Positions 53,747 through 60,528 of a DNA stretch of 64,000 bases are shown here, piece by piece; positions within the stretch are counted from its first letter, which is position 1; every line of letters begins with the position of its first letter. A program made the translations under genes and the position numbers. A model generated the notes under the pieces. It worked only from the letters and a program-made list of their open reading frames with translations, was not told the DNA's origin and made no database searches. The DNA is from a virus: the IMG/VR virus record IMGVR_UViG_3300009008_000024, positions 1 to 64,000 of that record. One strand, given 5' to 3'.

Positions 53747-53825
53747 ATAAGTTCGGACTCTACCCTTTCCCAGGATGAGTCGTATGCTATAGCACGGGAT
53801 GACGGCTCGGAAAGACGAGCACTTT
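53747..53825 (+). other. 79-nt non-coding gap with small hairpins before tRNA-Gly
   Basis: No gene fits. Three small inverted repeats can be drawn: GACTC/GAGTC (53756-53760 with 53777-53781), the palindrome GCTATAGC (53786-53793), and GCTCG/CGAGC (53805-53809 with 53816-53820) closing a GAAAGA loop. It could be a tRNA leader/processing region or a small RNA. No T-loop consensus, so it is not a second tRNA. Confidence 0.3.
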
Positions 53826-53897
53826 GCGGGAGTAACTCAGTGGTAGAGTGTAACCTTGCCAAGGTTGAAGTCGTGGGTTCGAATCCCATTTCCCGCT
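53826..53897 (+). tRNA. tRNA-Gly (anticodon GCC)
   Basis: Acceptor GCGGGAG/TTCCCGC, D arm with CTCAGTGGTAGAG, anticodon loop TTGCCAA (GCC at 53858-53860), T arm GTGGG/CCCAT around TTCGAAT. CCA not encoded. Confidence 0.92.
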
Positions 53898-53931
53898 CAA
53901 TCAGTACAATATAGAAAGGAAGGATCTGAAA

Positions 53932-54411
53932 ATGGATAAGCATACTAAGGAAGTAATGTTTAGCAGCAATGAAACATCTTGGGCAACCCCTCAAGGTTTT
54001 TTCGATATACTGGATGATAGGTTCAGGTTTGATCTTGATCCATGTGCATCGCCAGAAAATGCAAAATGCAAGAAGTATTATACAGAAGAAGACGATGGGT
54101 TGTCAAAAAGTTGGGGACGGAATAGAAACGTCTTTGTGAACCCCCCATACGGAAGGGACATAAAGAGGTGGATTCAAAAATCATACGAGGAAGCAAAGAA
54201 CAACGGCAATACGGTTGTAATGCTTATACCGGCGAGGACTGACACTTCCTATTGGCACGAATATTGTATGAGGGCAGCAGAGATATACTTTGTGAAGGGT
54301 AGATTGAAGTTTGGAGATGCCAAATCCGGCGCTCCTTTCCCTTCTGCGGTTGTGGTGTTTAATTGGTACCACCGCGGCCTTGCGCCACTCGTGGGGTCAA
54401 TAGAGAGATAG
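53932..54411 (+). CDS. phage Dam-type DNA N6-adenine methyltransferase
   Basis: 159 residues. WATPQGFFDILDDRFRFDLDPCA and FVNPPYGRDIKRWIQKS are the hallmark of the phage N-6-adenine methyltransferase family (NPPY catalytic motif). Compact single-domain enzyme; target often GATC-like but not readable here. Second methyltransferase in the window. Ribosome-binding site AAGGAAGG. Confidence 0.85.
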   Translation: MDKHTKEVMFSSNETSWATPQGFFDILDDRFRFDLDPCASPENAKCKKYYTEEDDGLSKSWGRNRNVFVNPPYGRDIKRWIQKSYEEAKNNGNTVVMLIPARTDTSYWHEYCMRAAEIYFVKGRLKFGDAKSGAPFPSAVVVFNWYHRGLAPLVGSIER

Positions 54412-54413
54412 GG

Positions 54414-54423
54414 AACTAGTTAT
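54414..54423 (+). promoter_or_regulatory. AACTAGTTAT element adjacent to a start codon
   Basis: Exact AACTANTTAT match with N=G, giving the 8-bp palindrome AACTAGTT. The GTG start of the next gene is only 4 nt downstream, as at the other two N=G sites (60928, 63796). Confidence 0.5.
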
Positions 54424-54427
54424 TTGT

Positions 54428-55081
54428 GTGACAAAGATATTGCCGCATACGTGCTTTGTGATGATATTGTTCGCGAACATTTCACTTGGTTGTTTCGCGA
54501 TATCATCTAAAATGCACATATGGAATAGGATTGACGGGACATACGACTGTGTTACACCCAGCGACTTTACTCGTATTCCGGGATTCAAATTTACATACCA
54601 AAAGCAGGATAATTGCAAACTGTATCCCAAGGAGGCGGTGTCTATTGGACTGAATGTTTTTTACCTTTATTGGTATGCGGCTTTTGGTGATACCGCTGAC
54701 GCTGTGTTGAGTAACCTCAACAATCTTATAATAGAGTGGCGCACCGAGAAGATGACATTCCGGAATGGGTATCAAATGGACGGCACATTCGTGCCAGAGG
54801 GTGTAGCTATAGGGTTGGCACATGGGAAGGGTCTTATACAGGTATATGTCCCAGAAGGCGCTTCTATAGAAGAGACTTCTTTTGTTCATGAGTTGATTCA
54901 CATTTCCATTAATGCTGCCTCTGGAACGGATCATGGGGATCCGGATCACGAGGGAGATAAATACCCGGGATGGACTGCTAGGCATACTCAATTGATACCA
55001 GAGATCAACAGCGCTTTACGCGCAATTATGGAAATAAGACATGGTTCGGAAGATCAGAAAGAAATCGACCCTCGACAATAA
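54428..55081 (+). CDS. secreted zincin-like protein with HELIH motif
   Basis: 217 residues. N-terminal hydrophobic segment (CFVMILFANISLGCFAIS) is a signal peptide, so the protein should leave the cytoplasm. FVHELIHISI places a HExxH zinc motif at His154-His158; DHGDPDHEGD downstream has several His/Asp/Glu that could give a third ligand. Probably a metalloprotease or catalytically related protein; no named family recognised. Start is GTG 54428 or the downstream ATG 54461; neither has a good Shine-Dalgarno. The end overlaps the next gene by 41 nt. Confidence 0.55.
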   Translation: MTKILPHTCFVMILFANISLGCFAISSKMHIWNRIDGTYDCVTPSDFTRIPGFKFTYQKQDNCKLYPKEAVSIGLNVFYLYWYAAFGDTADAVLSNLNNLIIEWRTEKMTFRNGYQMDGTFVPEGVAIGLAHGKGLIQVYVPEGASIEETSFVHELIHISINAASGTDHGDPDHEGDKYPGWTARHTQLIPEINSALRAIMEIRHGSEDQKEIDPRQ

Positions 55082-55298
55082 GAGGGCACAAAAAGAATTA
55101 CAAGCAAAATTAAATATGTTCGACCGTCTGCCCGATGAATGCAGCGCGTGTTGCGATCCATTCAATAAGGCAGATAGAGAGATGGTGACTACGTGGAATG
55201 TGGTTGTGCGCAACGAAGAGAAAGTAGTTAGACTTTATTGCCCATCTTGCTGGCAACACGCCATAAGCGTGTTGGAAGAATACGCTCAAAAGCAATGA
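55041..55298 (+). CDS. small zinc-ribbon protein
   Basis: 85 residues. Basic N terminus (VRKIRKKSTLDNKRAQKELQ), then CSACC and CPSC pairs about 33 residues apart, a treble-clef or zinc-ribbon layout. The pattern is, from memory, shared by conserved hypothetical proteins in marine T4-type phages. The long overlap with the preceding gene is unusual, but the sequence character supports this start. Possibly binds RNA polymerase or DNA. Confidence 0.6.
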   Translation: MVRKIRKKSTLDNKRAQKELQAKLNMFDRLPDECSACCDPFNKADREMVTTWNVVVRNEEKVVRLYCPSCWQHAISVLEEYAQKQ

Positions 55299-55597
55299 TA
55301 ATAGGATTTGAAGATAAAGATAGCACCTATGCTAATCTCTTAATTAAGTTAAAGCACGAAGGCATCACTAAACGAGAGTTTTTTCGGGGTGTCGTATCCT
55401 CTTTTCTAGAGGAGGATCCTTTGTTTATGGAATATATTCTATCATTCAAGAAGAGAAAAAATTTATATACGATGACTAGGCAGAAAATACTTGACAAAGA
55501 GAGAGAATTGCTGTACAATAAAGAAAAACAATTTGGACTATCAAAAGACGAGATAGAAGATTTGTTTGACATGTTTGATGAGGAGTTGGGTATATAA
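55295..55597 (+). CDS. conserved small protein of unknown function
   Basis: 100 residues from ATG 55295, overlapping the previous stop (ATGA). Begins MIIGFEDKDSTYANLLIKLK and continues with ITKREFFRGVVSSFLEEDP, then a Lys-rich stretch and an acidic helix. Always next to zinc-ribbon and sigma-like genes here, so a role in transcription control is possible. A sigma-70 promoter for the next gene is embedded at 55491. Confidence 0.55.
   Translation: MIIGFEDKDSTYANLLIKLKHEGITKREFFRGVVSSFLEEDPLFMEYILSFKKRKNLYTMTRQKILDKERELLYNKEKQFGLSKDEIEDLFDMFDEELGI
55491..55519 (+). promoter_or_regulatory. intragenic sigma-70-type promoter (TTGACA-17-TACAAT)
   Basis: Perfect CTTGACA, exact 17-bp spacer, TACAAT at 55514-55519, inside the preceding coding sequence and 79 nt before the ATG of the sigma-like gene. 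Confidence 0.65.
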
Positions 55598-55598
55598 C

Positions 55599-55862
55599 AT
55601 GAAAGAATGTGCTAATGAGTGTGTGGCAGCGAACAAGAATTGTAATAAAAAGGAGTGCCGCCTTTGGATGGATTGTGATGAAGATTTGAACTGTAGTTTG
55701 GTCTCTATAGAGAAGAATGGGGCGATGACCCTTCATCAGGTGGGAGATAAATTAAACCTAAGTTTTGTCCGCATTAAGCAGATACAAGATTTGGCACTTG
55801 ATAAAATTGATAAAGATAAGTTGCGAGATGAATTTTTTGTTCTCGATGATGGCTTTTTCTAG
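55599..55862 (+). CDS. sigma-70 region-4-like protein with N-terminal cysteine cluster
   Basis: 87 residues from ATG 55599. Residues 1-35 carry a Cys-rich cluster (CANEC, NCNKKEC, MDCDEDLNC) that could bind zinc. Then GAMTLHQVGDKLNLSFVRIK followed by QIQDLALDKI matches the helix-turn-helix of sigma region 4 (G.(M/L)TL.E(I/V)...L..(T/S)..R(I/V)(R/K)QI...AL). No region 2 is present, so it cannot act as a full sigma factor alone. Such proteins could redirect host RNA polymerase, possibly to the AACTANTTAT sites. It has its own host-type promoter. Confidence 0.6.
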   Translation: MKECANECVAANKNCNKKECRLWMDCDEDLNCSLVSIEKNGAMTLHQVGDKLNLSFVRIKQIQDLALDKIDKDKLRDEFFVLDDGFF

Positions 55863-55870
55863 TTTTTGAA

Positions 55871-55880
55871 AACTATTTAT
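55871..55880 (+). promoter_or_regulatory. putative late promoter element AACTATTTAT
   Basis: Exact AACTANTTAT match, 52 nt before the ATG of the acidic head-type protein. Confidence 0.55.
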
Positions 55881-55932
55881 AATCGTAAAAGTGTAGCATA
55901 TCATATTTGCACACAAAAGGAGATCTTCTATC

Positions 55933-57030
55933 ATGACTAAAAAGAAAACATTGCTCAAGGAAGGGACTGTACGCCAATTTATGAAATTGGCGAACATAGA
56001 ACCTCTCACTCCCGGTTTCGTCGAGAAACTTTATGAAGGAGAGGAAGTCCAAGAAGAGGAAGTCCAAGAAGAGGAAGTCCAAGAAGAGGGCACCAAGAAA
56101 GATGACGAACTCAATGATACGGAAGATGACGGTGCGCGCGGCGAGAAGAAGGGCGATGAAGCATATGTAAACGAGCAAGAAGAGGTAGAAGTCGAAGACG
56201 AAGTGGAACTTGGCGGCGAGGAAGTACTTGGCGGCGAGGAAGAGGAAGAGGTGGATGTTACTGCTCTTGTTCGGGCAATTGCTGATGCTGTAGAAGCGCA
56301 CACTGGAGTCTCTGTCGATGTGGCAGATGAGGACGCGGGCGAAGAAGTAGAACTTGGCGCGGAAGAAGAAGTAGAACTTGGCGATGGCGAAGAAGTAGAA
56401 CTTGGCGCCGAAGAAGAGGTCGAAGAATTAGAGGAAAGCGAAGAGGTCCAAGAAGAGACCCAAGATTTGGAGGAGATAATCTCCACCATCGCTGAAAACG
56501 TCACAAAGCGTCTCGAAGAGATGGCAAAAAAAAAAATAAAAATGCATGAAGGTCCGTGGGACACTTGGTCCAACGCGATAGATATGGGATTGGGCGGCGG
56601 CGGCGGCAAAGAGTTTGAAAAACAAGATTATGCCGCTAAGGTTGCTCACGGAATGGCACAACGCGCCAAGAGACTCCCGTCTGAAGACCCGGCACTCTCG
56701 CGCAAGAAGCACGCAGCGCGCAAAAAGCGTGGAGAAAAATCAAAGCGCGCACGAACAGGATATGAAGATATCACCACTGCTATAAAGGCGCACCCTAATG
56801 CTCCCGAGGGATTCGGGGGTGGTCAAAAAGATGTAGATGAACTCGCATCCGCCCTGGGATTACGCGCTGGAAAAGATTTTAGAAATTATCCTCAAATGAA
56901 GAAAGCAGTATTGAAAGCGCTCGACGGAACGCCAAAGGCACCTGAAAAGAAACTCCCCGGCAATAAACGCCCAGGAGGACCGCGAAAGGTTATCCAACCA
57001 AGGCGCCTTACCATGAGAGACGTTTCATGA
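55933..57030 (+). CDS. acidic virion/prohead-core-type protein
   Basis: 365 residues. Starts TLLKEGTVRQFMKLANIEPL; LKE|G at residues 8-11 fits the prohead-protease rule, so the N terminus may be a capsid-targeting segment. Residues about 35-180 are extremely Glu-rich with in-frame repeats (VQEEE three times; EEVELGAEE several times). The C-terminal third is basic (RKKHAARKKRGEKSKRAR) and may bind DNA. Charge layout resembles prohead core or internal proteins such as the gp22-like scaffold. Late element upstream, terminator downstream. Confidence 0.6.
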   Translation: MTKKKTLLKEGTVRQFMKLANIEPLTPGFVEKLYEGEEVQEEEVQEEEVQEEGTKKDDELNDTEDDGARGEKKGDEAYVNEQEEVEVEDEVELGGEEVLGGEEEEEVDVTALVRAIADAVEAHTGVSVDVADEDAGEEVELGAEEEVELGDGEEVELGAEEEVEELEESEEVQEETQDLEEIISTIAENVTKRLEEMAKKKIKMHEGPWDTWSNAIDMGLGGGGGKEFEKQDYAAKVAHGMAQRAKRLPSEDPALSRKKHAARKKRGEKSKRARTGYEDITTAIKAHPNAPEGFGGGQKDVDELASALGLRAGKDFRNYPQMKKAVLKALDGTPKAPEKKLPGNKRPGGPRKVIQPRRLTMRDVS

Positions 57031-57060
57031 TGATCGATATAGTTGATAAACAGTAAAATA

Positions 57061-57084
57061 AAAAACCACCTTCGGGTGGTTTTT
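57061..57084 (+). terminator. rho-independent terminator with TTCG tetraloop
   Basis: AAAACCACC pairs with GGTGGTTTT around a TTCG loop, followed by more T. Very strong; isolates the acidic protein gene from the GroEL unit. Confidence 0.92.
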
Positions 57085-57086
57085 TG

Positions 57087-57115
57087 CTTGACAAACGATC
57101 AAAATGTGTATATAA
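57087..57115 (+). promoter_or_regulatory. consensus sigma-70 promoter for the GroEL unit (TTGACA-17-TATAAT)
   Basis: Perfect -35 (57087-57092) and -10 (57110-57115) with a 17-bp spacer, directly after the terminator. Confidence 0.9.
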
Positions 57116-57138
57116 TATACGTGAGATCATTTTAGGAA

Positions 57139-57148
57139 AACTAATTAT
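57139..57148 (+). promoter_or_regulatory. putative late promoter element AACTAATTAT before GroEL
   Basis: Exact AACTANTTAT match 24 nt after the sigma-70 -10 box. The GroEL unit thus has both promoter types in tandem, suggesting expression in early and late infection. Confidence 0.6.
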
Positions 57149-57184
57149 TGAGGGTGAATAAATTATTATGGAATATATGCGGCA

Positions 57185-57403
57185 ATGTTTTTCTTTTTTC
57201 GCGCAATTGTTTACGAGGTGTACTACGGGATTCTCCTGCTCCCACTCCTATGTGCGCATAAGTACTACTGGAAGAAGGTATTACACTTCAAGGACAAGAG
57301 GAAAATAAGGAGATTAGCATATTATTTCTTAAAATCTCAAAAATATGAAAGGAAGATAGAGATGAATAAAATCGATAAATATCGGAGGATCAATGGCGAC
57401 TAA
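57185..57403 (+). CDS. small hydrophobic/basic protein ahead of GroEL
   Basis: 72 residues, N-terminal hydrophobic stretch (MFFFFRAIVYEVYYGILLLPLL, likely one membrane segment) and a Lys/Arg-rich cytoplasmic tail. Its stop overlaps the GroEL start by 11 nt, so it is probably translated. The ribosome-binding site is weak. A competing 45-codon frame from ATG 57168 looks less protein-like. Confidence 0.4.
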   Translation: MFFFFRAIVYEVYYGILLLPLLCAHKYYWKKVLHFKDKRKIRRLAYYFLKSQKYERKIEMNKIDKYRRINGD

Positions 57404-58988
57404 GCACTATCTCAGCACAAAAGATGGTTTAAACCAGAAAATTTTAGAGGGGGTTAATAAGTTAGCAGACAATGTTGCTGCTACGATGGGACCGAAAGGG
57501 AGAAATGTTATACTTCATGCGCCCGGACACAACCCCATGATTACCAAGGATGGAGTAACTGTTGCCAAATTTGTGGATTTTGAAGATCCCTTTGAAAACG
57601 TTGGCGCCCAAATAATTAAACAAGCAAGCGAGGAGACCAACAGCAATGCTGGGGATGGAACTACGACCGCGACAGTTCTTGCCCGGGCAATTTTAGTAGA
57701 GGCACAGAAGCATTTGGTAGCAGGTCTTTCGCCCGTTGAACTCAAGAGGGGCATTGATAAGGCAACTGAAATTATGGTCGAGAACCTGAGAAGCGATGCG
57801 CGCAAGGTAACAAGACTGGAAGACATAGAAGACATTGCCACAATTTCTGCCAATGGCGATAGGACAATAGGGAAACTTCTTTCTACTGCGATTGACATGA
57901 TAGGTAACGACGGCAGCATAACCATCGAAGAGGCAAGATCCCTAGACACTTCTCTGGATGTCATGGAAGGATTCAGGTTTGATAGTGGGTATACTGCAAC
58001 TGCCTTCGTCAATGATGAGAGGAGGGGTCTGATGCGATATGATAACCCCCTCTATTTGGTGACAGATGAGAAGATTGAGTTTGTTGAAGATATCCTTCCC
58101 GTTCTAGAACTGGCGGCGCGAGACGGTAGACCACTCATAGTGGTGTGCGAAGAGGTGGAGGGTCAGGCGCTAGCTGCCATGATCATGAATGCAGTCCGCG
58201 GCACCATGAAGGTTGCAGCGATAAAGGCGCCCAACTATGGCGAAGAGCGCAGGAATATTTTAGAGGATCTTTGCGTGAGTGTGGGTGCAACTTTTGTTTC
58301 CCGCAGTTCAGGCATGCAGTTGAAAGATGTGAAGTTGCAGCACCTAGGAAGTTCCAAGACAATTGAATGCGAGAAGTTTTCTACCACCATAGTAGGTGGG
58401 AAGGGGGAAGAGGATAAGGTGCAAGAGAAGATCGATGCGCTTAAGAGTCTTTTCGAGAAAACAAGTGGCATGCATGAGTGCGAAAGGATACAAGAGAGAA
58501 TAACGAGATTGGCGAGCGGAATTGCTGTCATTAGTGTTGGTGGCGCCACAGAAATAGAGATGACTGAGAAAAAGCACCGTGTCGAAGACGCACTTGAGGC
58601 GGTAAAGTCGGCACAAAAAGAGGGTATCGTGGTAGGCGGCGGAATGGCACTCCTAAGCGTTGCTTCTCGATTGAACCTGGCAGATTTTTGTGAGGAAGGC
58701 ACAGAAGAATCATGCGGCGCTAGCATTGTCTTGAGAGCGGTTGCGGCACCTCTGCGCCAAATGGTAGAAAACGCAGGGGGCAAGCCAGATGTTATATTGA
58801 ACGCAGCAAGAGAGTTAGATGCTGGTCGCGGATTTGATTTGCGTAAGGATTTTGGAGAATGCGAGGCAGTGGATATGTTCGAAGAGGGGATCATAGATCC
58901 ACTAAAGGTGGTAAGATCTGCACTTCAGAACGCTGCATCGGCAGCAGGAACTCTTTTGACTAGCAGTCATGCGATTATATCCAAATAG
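57393..58988 (+). CDS. groEL: phage-encoded GroEL chaperonin
   Basis: 531 residues (E. coli GroEL 548). TMGPKGRNVIL, TKDGVTVAKF, AGDGTTTATVLA (ATP-binding DGTTT with Asp88), and EGIVVGGGMALL with its surroundings are conserved chaperonin elements, so equatorial, intermediate and apical domains are all present. The C-terminal GGM tail is missing. Start ATG follows CGGAGGA. GroEL genes are rare in phages (known in Pseudomonas jumbo phages EL and OBP). A GroES/gp31-like partner lies at 43923, so the phage may fold its own large capsid and fibre proteins. Confidence 0.95.
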   Translation: MATKHYLSTKDGLNQKILEGVNKLADNVAATMGPKGRNVILHAPGHNPMITKDGVTVAKFVDFEDPFENVGAQIIKQASEETNSNAGDGTTTATVLARAILVEAQKHLVAGLSPVELKRGIDKATEIMVENLRSDARKVTRLEDIEDIATISANGDRTIGKLLSTAIDMIGNDGSITIEEARSLDTSLDVMEGFRFDSGYTATAFVNDERRGLMRYDNPLYLVTDEKIEFVEDILPVLELAARDGRPLIVVCEEVEGQALAAMIMNAVRGTMKVAAIKAPNYGEERRNILEDLCVSVGATFVSRSSGMQLKDVKLQHLGSSKTIECEKFSTTIVGGKGEEDKVQEKIDALKSLFEKTSGMHECERIQERITRLASGIAVISVGGATEIEMTEKKHRVEDALEAVKSAQKEGIVVGGGMALLSVASRLNLADFCEEGTEESCGASIVLRAVAAPLRQMVENAGGKPDVILNAARELDAGRGFDLRKDFGECEAVDMFEEGIIDPLKVVRSALQNAASAAGTLLTSSHAIISK

Positions 58989-58990
58989 GG

Positions 58991-59000
58991 AACTACTTAT
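58991..59000 (+). promoter_or_regulatory. putative late promoter element AACTACTTAT
   Basis: Exact AACTANTTAT match 2 nt after the GroEL stop, followed by AAATA; the string TTATAAATA includes the T4 late promoter sequence TATAAATA. It is 23 nt before the GTG start of the next gene. Confidence 0.6.
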
Positions 59001-59023
59001 AAATATTGCACGGGGGAATCGTT

Positions 59024-59302
59024 GTGGCGTCAACAAAAGAAACAAAAGAAGTTTGTTTAACAATGCTGGATGGGAAATTGGATATGCTGGACATGAAAAT
59101 AGATGAGTTAAAAGAAAAGCAAGAAGACATGGCCGAGGACATATCAAAGGTGAAAGAGGCAGTTTACCACCCGGATGAAGGATTGTACGCTAGGTTACGA
59201 GAATTAGAATCATGGCAGAAAACTTCTACTCGGTTCATATGGATGCTAGTGTCTTCTACCCTCGGAATATTCGCCTATATTGTTACTAAAATTTTATCTT
59301 AA
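59024..59302 (+). CDS. coiled-coil protein with C-terminal membrane segment (XhlA/holin-accessory-like)
   Basis: 92 residues from GTG 59024 (GGGGG 8-12 nt upstream). Residues 10-55 form a coiled coil (LDMKIDELKEKQEDMAEDIS), followed by LRELESWQKTSTRF and one transmembrane helix at the C terminus (FIWMLVSSTLGIFAYIVTKI). Layout resembles XhlA-type or other lysis-accessory membrane proteins of phages. Late-type element upstream fits a lysis-time role, but no holin is proven. Confidence 0.5.
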   Translation: MASTKETKEVCLTMLDGKLDMLDMKIDELKEKQEDMAEDISKVKEAVYHPDEGLYARLRELESWQKTSTRFIWMLVSSTLGIFAYIVTKILS

Positions 59303-59310
59303 TTTTTTAC

Positions 59311-59339
59311 TTGACAAGCGGCGCAAGATGCGATATAAT
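59311..59339 (+). promoter_or_regulatory. consensus sigma-70 promoter (TTGACA-17-TATAAT)
   Basis: Perfect -35 (59311-59316), 17-bp spacer, perfect -10 (59334-59339), 31 nt before the next chosen start. Drives a cluster of small genes. Confidence 0.88.
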
Positions 59340-59370
59340 ATATTATTAGAAAATGGAAGGAGATCTTTTA

Positions 59371-59688
59371 ATGGTAAAAGAGGTTAAAATATCTCTAAGG
59401 GGAGCACTAGAAGATCTCCCGGAAGAGATGGCAGAGTTGCTAGAGATAGCATCTGCCAAGATGAGGGGCGGCACCTCTGTCCTGGATCGAGCAGTGAAAA
59501 GATTGGCGGATAGCGGAAGCATCAAGCATGCTCTGGTAGACTTGGAAGAGGTAAGGTTGCTTCTTTATAAGTTAGATAATAGAATAGGAGATTGTATGAG
59601 TATCCTAGAGGGATATGCCCAGCACCATTCGGGCGCTGAATTATTGCCCGAACCAGATCTCCCGCCGGAGATGAAAGAGGATGAGTAG
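59371..59688 (+). CDS. unknown small helical protein
   Basis: 105 residues from ATG 59371, which has AAGGAG at good spacing (an upstream in-frame ATG at 59353 has none). Acidic helices, no motif recognised; ends in Pro/Glu-rich tail. First gene of a tightly overlapping early cluster that includes glutaredoxin. Confidence 0.55.
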   Translation: MVKEVKISLRGALEDLPEEMAELLEIASAKMRGGTSVLDRAVKRLADSGSIKHALVDLEEVRLLLYKLDNRIGDCMSILEGYAQHHSGAELLPEPDLPPEMKEDE

Positions 59689-59977
59689 TGTCCCCTATGA
59701 GAGAGGAGATCTGGTATACTTGCGCCAAGGATGCCTCCTGTTTGATTGGGTGGATTTTAGAGCGGCGCACAGATGCTCGCCAGATGATTACGGCATGGCG
59801 ATGGCAACACTTGGTTACGCTAGAGTGAGCAAACCATCGGTGGGCATGATTCTCCAAAGGAGCGATCATATGGAGGATAAATATGTGGTTTTCTGGAAGG
59901 GCAAATTACATATTGTGCATGCGCGCGAGTGTCGTGGACTAAATAATAAAAAAAGAAAGGGCAAAAAATGCTTATAA
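59681..59977 (+). CDS. unknown small protein with GDLVYLR motif
   Basis: 98 residues, overlapping the previous gene by 8 nt. N-terminal YERGDLVYLRQGCL resembles the start of the partial protein at 63810 (HGDLVYLRGDLG), so the two may be paralogues with an SH3-like beta-barrel. C terminus basic (NNKKRKGKKC). Confidence 0.5.
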   Translation: MSSVPYERGDLVYLRQGCLLFDWVDFRAAHRCSPDDYGMAMATLGYARVSKPSVGMILQRSDHMEDKYVVFWKGKLHIVHARECRGLNNKKRKGKKCL

Positions 59978-60264
59978 AACTTATAGAAGTAACAAAAAGG
60001 GCGAGCGTGGGAAGTAGTCGCGGATATGACATGGGAGAAGTTTTTGTAAACCCGGAAAATATTGTAAACATCCGGGAAGACACTAGTCTCAATTCCCTCT
60101 TTCAGGAGGGAAAATTACCGTGGAAAGAACTCAATGAATACACTACATTTTCTACAATCACATTAAATAGCGGAGGATTCTCTTCTACTGTTACTGTAGC
60201 GGGTTCCCCCTCTCAAATACAAGAAAAGTGTTATGCTACGAAAAAGCAACTATTGAGGGGGTGA
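59968..60264 (+). CDS. unknown small protein
   Basis: 98 residues, overlaps the previous gene by 10 nt. MLIKLIEVTKRASV...VFVNPENIVNI, then beta-rich segment with TTFSTITLNSGGFSSTVTVAG: a small beta-fold resembling conserved hypothetical proteins in cyanophages. No function known. Confidence 0.5.
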   Translation: MLIKLIEVTKRASVGSSRGYDMGEVFVNPENIVNIREDTSLNSLFQEGKLPWKELNEYTTFSTITLNSGGFSSTVTVAGSPSQIQEKCYATKKQLLRG

Positions 60265-60267
60265 AAG

Positions 60268-60528
60268 GTGGTAGAATATATTCATGTCTATTGCAAGGTG
60301 GAATGTCCCTTTTGCAAGGATGCGATCACTCTCTTGGAGGAAGAGAAGAGGGATTTTGTGGTGACTGTCATTGATCACTGCAAACCATTTGAGGACGGAA
60401 TTAAAAGGGAATTGAATTTTAAGACAGTCCCTATAGTTCTCAAGCATCGCGCCGACGGAAAAGTAGAGATGATCGGTGGGTACACCGAGTTGCGATCTTA
60501 TATTCAAAAAGAGAAAGGAGCAAAATGA
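60268..60528 (+). CDS. glutaredoxin
   Basis: 86 residues, GTG start. CPFC active site at residues 13-16, TVP cis-proline loop (KTVPIVL), and GGYTEL for glutathione contact: full glutaredoxin pattern. T4 gene nrdC is the functional parallel. Likely reduces the phage class II ribonucleotide reductase or other thiols. Confidence 0.9.
   Translation: MVEYIHVYCKVECPFCKDAITLLEEEKRDFVVTVIDHCKPFEDGIKRELNFKTVPIVLKHRADGKVEMIGGYTELRSYIQKEKGAK

Noticed and set aside
53747-53825. Hammerhead-like ribozyme
   Set aside because: GATGA and GAAA strings are present but the CUGAUGA core and stem order do not fit.
53728-53994. Minus-strand frame with EREMGFEPTTSTLARLHS
   Set aside because: This is the classic spurious protein from the antisense of a tRNA gene (tRNA-Gly at 53826).
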